From NCBI GenBank assembly GCA_949752795.1, contig OX457074.1, positions 1,364,001-1,428,000 on the forward strand: a stretch of 64,000 nucleotides of DNA, read 5' to 3'. The notes beneath the pieces were generated by a model. The model saw only the letters and a list, made by a program, of their open reading frames with translations. It made no database searches and was not told where the DNA came from. Shown one piece after another: positions 1-34,277 of this stretch. Each line of letters begins with the position of its first letter. The stretch's first letter is position 1. The translations under genes and the position numbers were made by a program. This stretch comes from Hyperoodon ampullatus (lineage: Eukaryota; Chordata; Mammalia; Artiodactyla; Ziphiidae).

Positions 1-1045
1 ATTAAGAGAATTTTGTAAAGACCGAAGTAAGTAGAAATCCAAAGGTGCAGTGTCTGGTGAATGCGGCGGATGAATCAGAACTTCCCAGCCAAGCTCTAAC
101 AGTTTTTGCCTGGTCATCAAAGAAACACGTGGTGTTGTATTATCCTGATGGAAGATTATGCATTTTCTGTTGACTAATTCTGGACGCTTTGCCGATGCAA
201 AGTGCTGCTTCCAGTTGGTCTAATTGGGAGCAGTCCTTATTGGAATTAATCTTTCGGCTTTCCGTAAGGAGCTCATAATAGAGGACTCCCTTCCATTCCC
301 ACCCTGTTGAAGACCGGCCTTTGGTATGGTTGGTGGTGGTTCATTTCGCTTGCCCCATGATCTCTTCCATTCCACATTATTGTACAGTATCCACTTTTCA
401 TCACCCATCACAATTTGTTTTAAAAATGGAACGTTTTCATTACATTTCAGTAGAGAATCCCATGCGGAAATACAGTTAAGAAGGTTTTTTTTCACTTAAC
501 TTACGTGGAACCCAAACACCAAAGCGATTAACATAACCAAGCTGGTGCAAATGATTTTCAGTGCTTGATTTGGATATTTTGAGTATGTTGGCTATCTCCC
601 ACGTGGTATAGCGTTGATTGTTCTCAATTAATGTCTCAGTTTGATCGCTGTCAACTTCAACTGGTCTGCCTGACCGTGGAGCATCATCCAGCAAGAAATC
701 TCCAGCACAAAACTTCGCAAACCACTGACACATTCCATCAGTCACAGCACCTTCTCCATACACTGCACAAATCTTTTTTTGCATTTTAGTTGCTTTTTTA
801 CCTTTCTTGAAATAATAAAGCATGATAGCGCTGAAAATTTTGCTTTTTTTCTTCCATCTTCAATATTAAAATGGCTACACAAAAATTCACCAGTTTTGAT
901 AAGTTTTTTTTTTAAGTGCACACTGATACGACAGCTGTCACAATGCAGTCTAACAAAATTGTTTCAAATGAAGTTAAAGACAACTAAGGGCTACTAGAGC
1001 CATCTTACGGAAAAACTGAACGAACTTTTTGGCCAACCCAGTAGA
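1..1045 (-). mobile_element. Mariner (Tc1/mariner) DNA transposon, inactive, runs off left edge
   Basis: The minus strand encodes a mariner transposase in broken frames. The N-terminal helix-turn-helix part lies at about 823-480 (residues such as RSGRPVEVDSDQ and a WVPRKLSE linker). The next part, at about 495-300, holds the first catalytic Asp in VMGDEKWILYNN. The last part, at about 165-1, holds the second Asp (HQDN, codon at 142-144) and third Asp (SPDTAPLDFY, codon at 37-39), spaced as DD34D. The right terminal inverted repeat, ending in the motif aactttttggccaaccca, lies at about 1006-1042. At least two frameshifts separate the blocks, so no active enzyme is made. The left end is outside the window. 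It sits upstream of the first visible MBTD1 exon, presumably in an intron. Confidence 0.9.
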
Positions 1046-4000
1046 TTGTGTTATCAAATCAAAAGGTGAGTGGACTTTCTGGGGAAAGAGGGAACAATTA
1101 TTTTTTCTGTTTCTACTTCCTATCAATTCTAGCAAATAATACTTAGGAGTTCTAATTTCTTTCTAGTTAATTTCCTATAAGTTTTTCTCCCCTTTTTGGC
1201 CAAATGATAGTCTATCTTTCTCTACTAGGTTCATTTTGGTCATCATAATGCCTATTAGTCAAAGTATTTTAATGGTGGCTTTTTGTATATTTGCCATATC
1301 ATTATTAGGATCAATAATAGTTACCTATGTGCAACTTGAAGGCTAACTTCTGCCCACTTAAATTCTGTGTCACTGCTGAAGATTGTGATTATCAAAAGTT
1401 GTAGGTTGTCAGCTCTATGGAGGGAAATCTGTATTTCTCCCATAAAGCATCACATGTACAGTGTGTCAGCCCTCCGAGAGTCTAAATACTAGCCATCTGA
1501 GCTGTTGGACTATCTGGGAATATTCTTAAAGCACAGAAAAGTAAGAATCCCACCCAATTACTTTCTTACAGATAGACAGTCAGGTGGAGGTTATAATACA
1601 TTTGTGTTGGGGAGCCCTCAACATTTGGATTTGGCCATGTCCTGCAGGACCTGATGACAGCGTACCTTGCAGGGAAGGAGAGTCGCTCCCAGATAGCCCT
1701 CACGAGTGGCCCTGGAGCAGGAAGTGGTGAAGCAGATCTTCCTGGTTTGGGAGGAACCTGAGGTGGACCTCTCGTCCTGAGTCTGGAAGGTAAATTTGTT
1801 GTTACCTGTAAATTATGGTTCTGCTAGTTCATGCTATGCCAATCCAGACTTTCAGAGGTATCCCTCCTGCCAGCAAGAGAAGACAGATGACTTGGATGAA
1901 GATGGCTCTCAAGCCCTGGGTCATTTAGTCTTCCACACTTAAGAATATTCATTTTAAATAAAAGGGCAGATATATCTATGAAATGATTTTATTATTTCAA
2001 CACATTGAGCACATACTATGCAATGACTATGGTGCTCGTTTTTGTTTTTGTTTCTTCATTTTTTTTCTTAGAGTGAACCATATGGATTGGTTTAAGAGGG
2101 CCTAGCAGAACCACAACCTTACAGGCAAGAACAAATGTCACTTTCTGCTACTTTCTCCTATACCAATCCAGACTGTAGGGAGCAAAACATAACATCCCCC
2201 ACTAAAGTGAGCATTAACTTTATTTTCTAAGTGAGCATATTGACACATTCTCTTTAGTAAAATGTGACCAGAAGTTATTTTCTCCAAACAGTTGTTAAGA
2301 CTTAAAAAAAAGAAAGTCAGTATGGCATTGTCACATCTAGCTCAAAAGGGATTCAGTCCTATATGCCAAATTCATTTAGCAGTGTGCCCACCTAACACAC
2401 AACTTGTCAGCATAACCATGCTTCTTCCTTCTCAGTGAAAAATAAAGCCCATTCCACAAGATTTGGCAGCCAAACAAAGAGGAATGGATACCCTACCTTA
2501 ATTTAATGCATACATTTCACTGCATCTGTCTGCTCTAATTGGTTCATCCTCAGAAATTAACACATGGTCTTTGTGTTAATATATGGTAGCTTAATCTGTT
2601 ACCTATCTTCTTTCCAGCCTCTCCTTTTCTAATCATATCTGCTGGCAATAGGGATGGCCCTACAGTCTAGAATGATATAGGGGGAGATAGCAGAACCTGA
2701 AGAGTCCATTCTTTCAATTTAAAAAAAGCAGAAAGAGGTAGTCATAATGGATGTATTATTTTTTTGCACAGCTCAGGAAGATAGTTATGTGTATCCTTCC
2801 AGAATTACAAATAGTTGAGATAGGCCACTGTCTCCAAATGATTGAAGTATATTCATTGCTTGCTACTTTAAAAAATAGCCATAAGTTGATTCTGTGTTTG
2901 GTTTCGAGACTTATCCTCGTTCAGTGTTGTTTGACATTTTCTTCCTCTCCTTCAGAAATTCCTTAAACTATTGAGAGCATAAGGGTTGAGTACTGTTTTA
3001 AGCTAATCCTCTTGGGTTAGCATCCACCCAAGTATGAGCTGCCTTGCATAGAAGACATTTGCCCAGTGTTCAGATGGACTAGTTTGTGTGACTCTTGGAT
3101 ATCTTTGTTTAGTCATCTTTTAGCTTTGAAGCTATTTTGTCTTTTCCTGATTTGTTCATATTATCAGGTCTTTTATAACCTTACCTAATCCTTTTTTCTG
3201 TGATCAAGGTTCTAAATTGTATTTAACGAGGAGCTGATTATCAAGGACCGCAGAAACTGTTTGGTATTATCAGCATTTAAATTCCTATATTCATTTATTT
3301 GGTTTAGTTAACCATTGCTAAGTTCCAAATAATTGCAAACTGCCTCAAATTTAAGGATTAAAATATAATGGAAATTGTAATTTGAAAACATTAAATTTTG
3401 GAAAATCCCTTTATGGTATTCATTTAATAGGTTTTCTGTGTCCCCATCTTAACCATTTGTGTGGAGGCTATTTATTACCAGATCTAACACTGGAAGTTTT
3501 CTCTTTGTTTATGTTAATTCCTGTGTGAGAAATTTTGAAATAATAAATTATTTAACAATTTACCATGGTACGATTCTCCAAAAACTCTTCAACTCCACCT
3601 TTCTAATAACTTTATCTGGTGCTTTTGCCACAGGTCAGTTGTAACAGACTATATTTCTATTCTATGAATTTAACTGAAGTTGAAAATATAGATAACTAAG
3701 TTTTATTTCTCTGTGTTTCTGAAACCACATTGCTGATTGGAATTATCTTTCTTTCTGCTCTTTGACCAGATCTTTTAAAATTAGAGGTTAAGGTAAAGTA
3801 CATTCATTCAGTTCATATTAAAAATAATGAATTTCTTAAATCAGCTTTTTCTTTTGAAACCTATCAAGTTTGTAATTTGGATTTTACAAAAATTGCTGCT
3901 CAAGTCTTGTTTTAGGGCAGTATTGAATTTTGAACTCGACTTGGATCTATTCTAATATATGTGAATTCTCTTCATCTTGAGCTTGTCCCTGACATCGGCT

Positions 4001-4175
4001 TTTTCCAAATAGAATTCTGTGACACAGGGAATAATAATTATATTTTTAGAGAAAAATGAATGAATTAAATGGTATTTTTAGTTTAATGTTCCCATGATTG
4101 ATAGTAGTGCTTAATTTTGAATGTGTTTTAGGCTTTATTTAATAAGATGATAATTTAATAATTTTTATATGACAG
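1046..4175. other. Presumed MBTD1 intron, no exon recognised
   Basis: AT-rich non-coding DNA. I searched for the exon that should precede the one at 4176 (end of the spacer before MBT repeat 1) and did not find it, so it probably lies left of the window. The stretch holds a short inverted repeat (1805-1827 against 2102-2125) and a GC-richer island at about 1620-1790. The ORFs of 60-75 codons here look like chance. Confidence 0.6.
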
Positions 4176-25585
<21,410 letters not shown>

Positions 25586-26626
25586 GGTTGCTCAGAAACT
25601 GAGGGCGGGAGGGAAAGAATTTTACACAGGACTGATTTATAATCAATCCAGCTGTACAGCGGGGCTATTCTACTGGGACATTTTGCTAAACATAGAAAAT
25701 TTCAGTTCCAGATTTTTCAAGTGAGTAGGGAAACTATTTTAGCTGTGGGGGGAAATTTTTCAATTTATAAAGATGGACAATTTTTGTGTTGTATTTGAAG
25801 CTTTTGAAAGAATTTTGTAATATTTTCCAAGTTTGGATTTATGTGCATTGTTAACAAGAACTGAAATTCTAACTTTTTTGGTAAGATTAAAGTTTAGGTA
25901 GCAGGATTGAAGAAATGATTTAAGAAGGATATAGTTGTAAATGCAAATGAACTGTCATTACAAATGAACCTTTTTGGTACCTGTTGGGAGATTTTGGGAT
26001 TTTGGAAGTTAGGCCAGTCACATCTCCAGCTTCCTCTGCTGCAGAATATGCAACTGAACATCCCCCCATCCCCGCCCCATGGAGAGCTCATCACCACATA
26101 GATCACGGAAGGGTAATTCTGTTTGTTGGCATTTTATTGCAGCCCATTTTAAATATTTGTACAGAAATGTTTTTCATTCTGTGAAAATTTCTTTGGAGTT
26201 CTGTATAAAACTGGAAGAACTCTGGATACTTTTATATGTTCTCTTTTAGTTAAAAAATGAGTAAAATTATTATCCTAACACTAAAGTGTTAAACTGGAAT
26301 GGTTGACAAGATATACAAGATCTCAGTCTACATGTTGAGGGGTTGGGGAAAATGCAGTATTGTCCTAAGTTTATTTTATTTTCCCTTACTAAAAAATACC
26401 CCACAAAAGGGATTCTCATCAGTTCTCTGCCATTTCTCTCCATCTGTGAGATAATACTTGGTATAACCACACCCCAAAACACATGTTCTGTATTACCAGA
26501 AGAATCAAATTAACAGTTGTTTAAAGCCAAGATAAGTTTAGATTTCAAAATCATTCCAGCTCTGCTTTTAACTATCCTGGATTTGTTAGAAAACTAATTT
26601 GAAAGAGAATTTAATTTCCTTAAAAT

Positions 26627-26672
26627 TTAAAGACAATTCATACTAATTATAATTAGTATGAATTGTCTTTAA
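26627..26672. repeat. 46-bp perfect palindrome in the MBTD1 3'UTR
   Basis: The left arm ttaaagacaattcatactaa-tt is followed by a two-base centre (at) and then its exact reverse complement. Arms are 22 bp with no mismatch, and the next base outward on each side breaks the symmetry. It is AT-rich and bounded by TTAA on both sides. In RNA it would form a 20-bp or longer hairpin with a minimal loop. Confidence 0.97.
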
Positions 26673-28323
26673 CTCTATTCGGAATTAATTTTAACAATAA
26701 TAACGGATTTGGACCATTTTGAACATTCCCTATTTTAAAATTCACATGGCTTCCTTTGAAAAAAGGATATAAGGGTAAATTGGTGAAAGGTTTGCTCTCT
26801 GCATTTTTTGACTTTCTGAGTTGTGACTGAATGAGAGAGCTTTAGCATTTACCAGTGAGGTTCATAAACTAAACTCTCAGGAATTACTTGCATCTGTTCT
26901 AGAAGTGCTTCTGGGTCTTCGCCTGGCCTCTTCAGAGTGGTAATATTGACCATCTCCTCTGGAATATAGGTAGGGCTAATTAGAAATTAATCAAAATGAT
27001 TAACCTCTACAGTCCTTCAGCCTATGGAATGCTTTAAAAAATGTTAATGGAAAGCCCCAGGAGACCATTTTAGGTAAGATTTTTTTGTTTGAATTTTAAA
27101 ATGCATAGAACATTAAAAACCAGCAATTTATTTTCTAAAATATTGCTCTACTTTGGGAATAATAGCATTGGTAATATGCACAGGTTTACCTCATTCTATG
27201 CAAGAGGGGTTAATATCATAAGGTTTTATAGTTGCTACTGGAAGTAAAATTTGTTACTTTATAGTGTAAGAATGTATGGAATCGCATGTCAACATTTCTT
27301 AATACTGACTCTTTAGGGGCATAAATGCAGATCATATCAATGCCAAGTTGATTCTCATGTGTCAGATATATGTGAATTCAGCTGTTAAATTACTGGATAT
27401 TTATCTTAAACAACATTACTGAGAGGGACCTACTGTAAATGTGACATCCTCACACTTCCCAAATCTTTAACTTTTAAGAATCTTCCTATAAACTTAAAGC
27501 CTGGAAGACTTCCAAAAAGCAAGGGTTACAACAATCTTTATTCTCAGGCTGAGTGAATTAAACCCAGGACTCCGATTCCATGATATGGGCACAAGAAGCC
27601 AGTTGTATCGTGTGCTCTAACAGTACCCTGGGCTTAGGGGCTCTATAGGGAACTGAATAAACCAGGAGGGATTTGATTTGGAGCCTGGTAATTAGTTCTG
27701 TGAAATGCTCATTTGTAGCCAGGTTTTATACGCTTCCAGTTCTACAGCAAAGCCAGGCTCTGAGTGTTTTCAGATTTCCCACCTATTTATGAAGTGTTTC
27801 GTGTCTTAATCCCGTGACCAACGTTAAATGTTGGTAAGGACTTCCTACCGAATAAACACAATCTGAAGCCCTCTTCATTGTTCAGACTCTAACTCCCTGC
27901 TGCTGATGAACAGAAAATGAGTTGATGCAGAGGAGATTTATGTCTTAGCCACAACTCCAAGTGTACAACTCAGTAGCCCCATTCTATTCTACGGTTCAAA
28001 TGTACTGCTGACCTTGGGTTTGTTTTGTTTTTTTCCTGTTATGATTATTTGGGGATTTTTGGTAGTTTAAACTCTTTAACCTTTTCCTTGCTGTGTATGA
28101 GGAAAGCTAAAGCTGTTATCAACTTCTTATTCTACGGATACTAACACGGGTTTCAGTGTTTGTTTGTTTTTATTATTATTAATTTTGTGTGATGTGAATA
28201 CCCTCTCCCGTCAATATTTGTATTATGGTGCTATATATTTGGTAATGATCCTTTACTATTGGGAAGGGATTTTAAAAATACTGTGATTAAACTGGGTTTC
28301 TTCCTTTGATTTTCATATTTTAA

Positions 28324-28329
28324 ATAAAG
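28324..28329 (+). terminator. MBTD1: Possible proximal MBTD1 polyadenylation signal
   Basis: A canonical aataaa (ttttaaataaagccac) about 2.7 kb after the stop codon. Its use cannot be judged from sequence. Confidence 0.4.
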
Positions 28330-28683
28330 CCACAGTCATTTATACAAAAGAAAAAGTATCTGTCCCTGGGCAAATCTTTTGAGGACAGAGGTCAAAGTAA
28401 ACTGCATAAGGTTTTTACATCATTTCTGTATGTATTTGATAAATAGATCAATATCTGTACAAATTTAATCTTTTATTTTCTTGGTAACTTGTGATCATTG
28501 AGAAAGTGTTTGAAACTTTCTCGTAAAGTGTATATAATGGCGTGAAAAATTCCTTTGGAGAAATTTATGTTCCTTTCATTTTTACCAAATTGCAAATTTT
28601 CAGCATGGATGTGAAAAGCATTAAAATTATAACTTTGTGTACAAGATGAAAATAATTCACTAAATTTGCCCTTTTTTACACAA

Positions 28684-28689
28684 AATAAA
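28684..28689 (+). terminator. MBTD1: Likely distal MBTD1 polyadenylation signal
   Basis: A canonical aataaa (cacaaaataaaacgttaaag) just before the first intergenic SINE. It is followed within 40-60 bp by T-rich sequence (gcagttctttaatatgcttt). Confidence 0.45.
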
Positions 28690-28776
28690 ACGTTAAAGTT
28701 AAGTTGTATATGAGCAGTTCTTTAATATGCTTTGATATTTGAGGGATTTCCTTTTTTATTCAAAATATTGAGTGCC

Positions 28777-28907
28777 GCCTTTTTTTATTTATTTTTTTGG
28801 CCGCGCCACGCAGCATGCAGGATCCTAGTTCCCCAACCAGGGATCGAACCTGCACCCCCTGCAGTGGAAGCACGGAGTCTTAACCATTGGACGGCCAGGG
28901 AAGTCCC
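28777..28907 (-). mobile_element. Short tRNA-derived SINE, antisense
   Basis: T-rich tail, ggccgcgccacgcagcatgc, ending ccattggacggccagggaag tccc. The duplication ttgagtgcc lies at 28768-28776 and 28908-28916. It lies between the convergent ends of MBTD1 and NME2. Confidence 0.9.
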
Positions 28908-28916
28908 TTGAGTGCC

Positions 28917-31580
28917 TTCTATAAGCAGTCGAAGGCCCCTGGGAAAGTCAGACCAGTTCCTCCCTCACAGAACCTGTACTCTCATAAGGTAAGCCAGCAC
29001 AAGTGAGGAAGAATTTACTGCTTGGCTGACGAGAGGAAGAGAATATGGGTGGATATATGGCCATAGTTGCATTTGAGCCAGGATCTCACTTGGAGGGAAT
29101 AGGCAGAAACCACGGGAGGGGTGAGTGTGGACCCCTTGTGGGGAAATTAAATCACTTCAGTCAGAACATGGTGTTTCAGGGTTGACATGATGGCCAGAAG
29201 GCTTTTTTTTTTCCAGCTCCATTAACCTCAGCAACAAGGTTCATAGGATGTAAATGAATTATCCCAGCTTGCTATTGCTGTTTACATTAAGAGGGAACGC
29301 AGACACCCTCCTTTATCAACAGCTGACTCTGTGGGAAATTATCCAACTTTTACTGCAGAAGCAGTTTGTAGAGAGTTTTATGGATGTTAGATAGTACTGA
29401 GATGGATTGGGTATCTTTAGTAGTTAATTTCATCACTTTAGAAACATATAACACATTCCAAGAAAAACAGAACCTAATTTCTGCCCTGCTTCCTACCTTA
29501 AATGGCTTGAAAACAGTTGCCCTAGTAAATTGGAATTCCCAGGTTGGCCTCAATTACTATCCCGAGCTTTGACATATACATTCTTCTTTAAACCCTTACG
29601 CGCCTCTTGGGAAACTAGTTTCCTAAAGTGCTTTATGCCCATGTTTTAAGAGGAACAAATGTTTCCCCAAAACAAGTAACTTTAGCACTGTGTTGTTTAT
29701 CCAGCCTTGTGAGACGGGGAGACCAGCAACTATTTCATTTCTGCAGACTCTTACTGAGGCTAGGTTAACATCCCTTTTTGGCCTGTTAAGAATTCCAAGC
29801 CTCACAAGCAGGCCAAAGCAGGGCTTGCCTATTAACAACAAATAATTATATAAAAAGTAATGCATTTTTAAAAATGCATTTATTATATGTTTAAAATACA
29901 GTTTTATGAAAGCATAAAAGGTTCTGAATTAGTTGTCCACTTTCACACACCCAGCTGGTGTATAGGATCAGGTCCAAAACCCAACCTCACTCCAGAGGCA
30001 GTGCTTTTGTCCTCACCATAGTCTACCCTTCCTCATTCAGTTCTACCAAATTAAGTCCTAACATTCATATCCTCCCTCTCAGCTCTCACCACTCCAAATT
30101 TGACTTCATCACCCTCCAAACTCATGACTTTATCATGTCACTTGCAAAACTATATAAAGGTAGTAAAGCACAGTGGCCAAGAGCAGAGTCTGAAGCCAGC
30201 TGCTTGCATTGGAACTTGACTCCTTCACTTGTTAAGCTAACTTGACTCAGTTTCCTCAATTATAAAATAGGATACTAGCACCAACTTCCTAAGAGTTGTG
30301 AACATTAAATGAATTCATGTACGTGAAGTTCTTAGAACATCCCTGGCACAGAGTAAGCCTATGCATAATAACTGTTGCTGCTGATTACAGGTATCTTAGC
30401 CACTGTGCATGTGGATCCAGGGTGGGCACCTCCACGTTAAAATGCAGACCCCAGGCCTGCCCCAGGATCTAATTTCAATAAACTGCCATTTAATGTAGTG
30501 AAAGCATGTAGCATATATAAACATGAGATTCATTTGAAACTAAAAAATAATTTAGAAAATGTTAAATTTCTTGTCAATCGTTGACTTGAAATTAGAATCC
30601 TGACACTTTTTTGTACCAAGCTGTTGATGTTCGTCATTGTCTTATAGTATAGCAATGTGCATAAAAAAACGTAATGTTGAGGGCGTTCCCTGGTGGCCTA
30701 GTGGTTAGGATTCTGGGCTTTCACTGCTGTGGCCCGGGTTCAATCCCTGCGGGGAACTGAGATCCTGCAAAGCCATGTGGCCAAAAAAAAAAAAAAAAAT
30801 GTTGAGTCTTTTATATGGAAGTGGCATGAAAAGTTTTCACCAGTTTCCTAAGAAAACAGGTATTCATAAACCCACGTTTCTATAATCTCATTTTTAAGGC
30901 AGACTCCAGATGATAGTGAAAATTTATATTGATAGGTGCTCTTTGGCATCATTTTACAACTGTACCAATCCAGCAAAATTAACAGGCAATATGGATTTTG
31001 TAACCACTTACTACTAGCCCAGGAAGTAGGCATGATAAATATCTCATCCCAGGGTAGAGAATAAGGGAGGTAGGGTTGCAGGGAATATTTGTGTACCAGC
31101 TATGGGCCAGGCACTAGGTTAACTGCTTTACATGCAGTGTTTCATTTAATCCTGCATTGCCATGGTATCATCTTCACCTTACAGGTGTCCTTAGGCTTCC
31201 ATTTCCTCATACGTAACGTGCCCAATTTGCAATCAACAAGAATGTAAATCTGGACAACTTGACTAGTCGATGTTTCATTCTACCAAGTTTCAAAAAATTC
31301 TTTGTACAGAAATGTGCATTTCTACATCAGCTAAAGTGGTTGGGATCTTTATTATTTTCATTATTTCCTTATTAGTTTCCTCAGATCCGCAACCAGTGCC
31401 ACACTTGTCCTCTTCAGCCTCACTGGTTTCCCTCCTAGAGTCTGGAAGTATATCAGGTGCTGAGAAGGATTAAATCATTTTTCCATAACAAGCAGGATTA
31501 ATTTGTTCTAGATAACACTACGATAGCCAGGGAACCAAGTCACATCTTCCAGCTTAGTAACCAGTAATCACCAGAGGCTG
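28917..31580. other. Intergenic region between convergent MBTD1 and NME2
   Basis: No gene recognised. MIR-like remnants lie at about 30160-30370 (cagtggccaagagcagagtctgaa ... ccctggcacagagtaagc) and 31085-31190 (ctatgggccaggcactaggt). One short SINE sits at 30682-30797. The ORFs of 60-95 codons show no familiar domain. Confidence 0.6.
30682..30797 (+). mobile_element. Short tRNA-derived SINE
   Basis: Starts ggcgttccctggtggcctag, has a B box (cgggttcaatccc), and ends catgtggccaaaa with a long A tail. The duplication aatgttgag lies at 30673-30681 and 30798-30806. Confidence 0.9.
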
Positions 31581-31598
31581 CACCCCATTTTCAAAGGC

Positions 31599-31604
31599 TT
31601 TATT
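31599..31604 (-). terminator. NME2: NME2 polyadenylation signal
   Basis: tttatt on the plus strand is AATAAA in the NME2 direction (ccaataaagcc). It lies about 120 nt after the stop codon, the short 3'UTR expected for this gene. Confidence 0.8.
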
Positions 31605-31722
31605 GGTAGATATACTTCAAGAAAGAAACATCCATTCTACTGCTTCCAAGTTAGTGGAATGAAGAGCTGTGCCCAGGGACACATCAGGTGGTGCCAGAGG
31701 GGACTGATGCTCCATCCACCTC

Positions 31723-31840
31723 TTATTCATAAATCCAGTCAAAAGCACAAGACTTGTACTCAACCAGTTCTTCAGGCTTAAACCACAGGCTGATTTCTTT
31801 CTCAGCACTTTTTACTGAATCACTGCCATGAATGATGTTC
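31723..31840 (-). CDS. NME2: NME2 exon 5 (coding part): active site and C-terminus
   Basis: In the NME2 direction the acceptor is cttcttag. It encodes [20 protein letters not shown], then [18 protein letters not shown] and the stop TAA. It carries the catalytic His of NDP kinase. Confidence 0.96.
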
Positions 31841-34242
31841 CTAAGAAGGAGAACAATTTCTAGTTACCACATTTTAAAGTACAAAAGCCTGTTTAATGGA
31901 TAAAGCAAAGGACAGTCACTGAAGACCTTTTCAGCCAGTTGTTCCTTGAAGCAGCTGACCATCCCCAAGTATCTCCTCTTAAAAGCAACTATAAAAGTAC
32001 TTAAGCCAAAAGCATCACTTGATTCAACTTTATTATGCTTCTAAACTTTCAAAACAGTGCTTGTACCCAAGATTGCCACAAAACATTACTTCTCAAATTT
32101 TGAAAAATACAGGAATACCCAGACCAAAACCCAAACTAGATGTGACGTATTCATTATCAACAGCCATTGCTGCTGTATTTTCTTACAACACTAATTTGCA
32201 AAGTCCAATCAAAACATTCACACTTATTGACAATCCCTTTATTCCATTTGAGTCTCATAACTATAAAAATTTTTGTAGAGATTCTGTATGAGTGAGGGAA
32301 CCAAAAAGGCTAAAAGTGATGCACCCTTGGACACAGCACCCCAAAGGGCAGAGCCAAGGCTAGACCCCTTCCTTGCCCCACTCGCCGCACTTTCTGCTAT
32401 CACGAAGGACCTACCACAGGCAGCTCCCTTGTGCAATGCCTTGGCTAAAATTTTAAGTAGCCTAGAGAAGTAACTATTTAAGAAAGCGTTCATCCAATGA
32501 TAATTACCACCTAATTTAAACGTTCAAATTTTTCTAAAATTGGAATATGCCAAAAATGTTTGTTTTAAACCCAAGTTAAGTGGCTTTGAGGAAAAGTCAT
32601 TAGTGTCCCTTGGAACTTACCTGCCAACTTGAATGCAGAAGTCGCCACGAATGGTGCCCGGCTTAGAATCCGCTGGGTTGGTCTCCCCAAGCATCACTCT
32701 CCCTGTCTTCACTACATTCAGGCCCTCCCAGACCTTAACATTAGGGAAAAGGAATTTCATCAGTTCTGCCATTCAGGACGATTAAAAACAAACATTTACC
32801 TCTAACAGCACATATCAGTAAGACCAATCAGTGACATGATTATCAGCCAACCCCAGTAGTAGTAGGGGCCGATATAAAATACTCCATACTCCATCCCAAG
32901 TGTATTGCTAGGATACAGAGAAAAAGTCTGCCCAACTTGAGGACTTCCCACTCTGGCTGAGACAGAGATTAACAAGACTGAAGAATCTTTATGCAGCCAC
33001 AAACTCTCAAAAAACAGTGGTGAAAGGGTAAAGAAAAGTGAACAGCCTGGAACAGGATAAGTGGGAAGGGCATTGCAGAAGACTGTTGGAGCAAAGACAC
33101 GGCAAAGACGGACATGAAAGGGGACGATGTATTCCAGGGGAAAAGCAGAAAGAAGAAAAGGTCGCCCTCAGGGAACAGGAAGTAGGGCTTCTTTCCCAAC
33201 AATTTTAGTAACTCCCTATTATACCCTCTACGTCTATTCATTTCCAATTGGACATTAATGCCACAGGAAGAAACAGACCAGTTCATTTCTAGCACAGGAT
33301 CACAGAGAACTCTTTTTAAGTTCTGATTCTCACTTCCTTTTTCCTCCCAAGTTCCCAGTTGGTATGTAAACTAACTCACTCCAGCAGGCTGCCTTTGTAA
33401 AACAAGGAATTTGGAGTATCTGCAGAAGATGTCTAAAAAGGAACGTGAAGACACTGAGCAAACCCAGTTACCTATCAGCTGTTACTTTCCTTGGTTCCCT
33501 CTCCTCCACCACAAGCACTTACCATGGCCACAACCGGCCCTGAGTTCATGTACTTCACCAGCCCTGGGAAGAATGGGCGGTCTTTCAGGTCAATGTAGTG
33601 CTGCTTCAGGAGTTCCTCAGAGGCCTGGCATTGAAGAGGAGGTACCAATTAGGAAGGAAACTAGAAAGGCTCAAATATGGCTCCATCCCATCCTCAGAAC
33701 CCGCTCGCCCCCCCGCCAGTAACATGGTAGGTTCTCTAAAAGTCTGGGTGTGTATTTTAGCTCACATTCATAAGGTGTGTATTTAAAAAAAAAAAAAACC
33801 ATCCAAACCATGAAACTGATGCTATCTTAGCGGAAAGATTGTTCTGATCATGAAGACACCCTCATGTCAATGACCTGACGGATGTTATAATCCTTAGAGG
33901 TGGCTAGGGAGTTAAGTGTTGGCTGCAATCAAAGGAAATATGCCAGACAGAGGTCATATCAAACCCCCTGGCCCATTCCCAATGCCCTTTTAAACATTTC
34001 AGACGTTAACTGAGAAAGCTTGGTTTAAATTTCAGTTCTTAGCGGGCTTCCCTGGTGGCGCAGTGGTTGGGAGTCCGCCTGTCGATGCAGGGGACATGGG
34101 TTCGTGCCCCTGTCTGGGAGGATCCCGCATGCCGTGGAGTGGCTGGGCCCGTGAGCCATGGCCGCTGAGCCTGCGCGTCCAGAGCCTGTGCTCCGCAGCG
34201 GGAGAGGTCACAACAGTGAGAGGCCCGCGTACCGCAAAAAAA

Positions 34243-34277
<35 letters not shown>

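Larger units (their letters stand above)
25586..28710 (+). other. MBTD1: MBTD1 3' untranslated region (end inferred)
   Basis: Unique AT-rich DNA with no SINE, as usual for a UTR. aataaa hexamers occur at about 28324-28329 and 28684-28689, and I take the second as the distal cleavage signal. A 46-bp perfect palindrome lies at 26627-26672 and a small hairpin (gagaaagt / actttctc) at 28500-28522. The true 3' end needs transcript data. Confidence 0.6.

Noticed and set aside
32239..32493. Open frames on both strands in NME2 intron 4, possibly a gene or H/ACA RNA
   Set aside because: No domain recognised, no splice sites used, and no convincing H or ACA box pairing. Left as intron.
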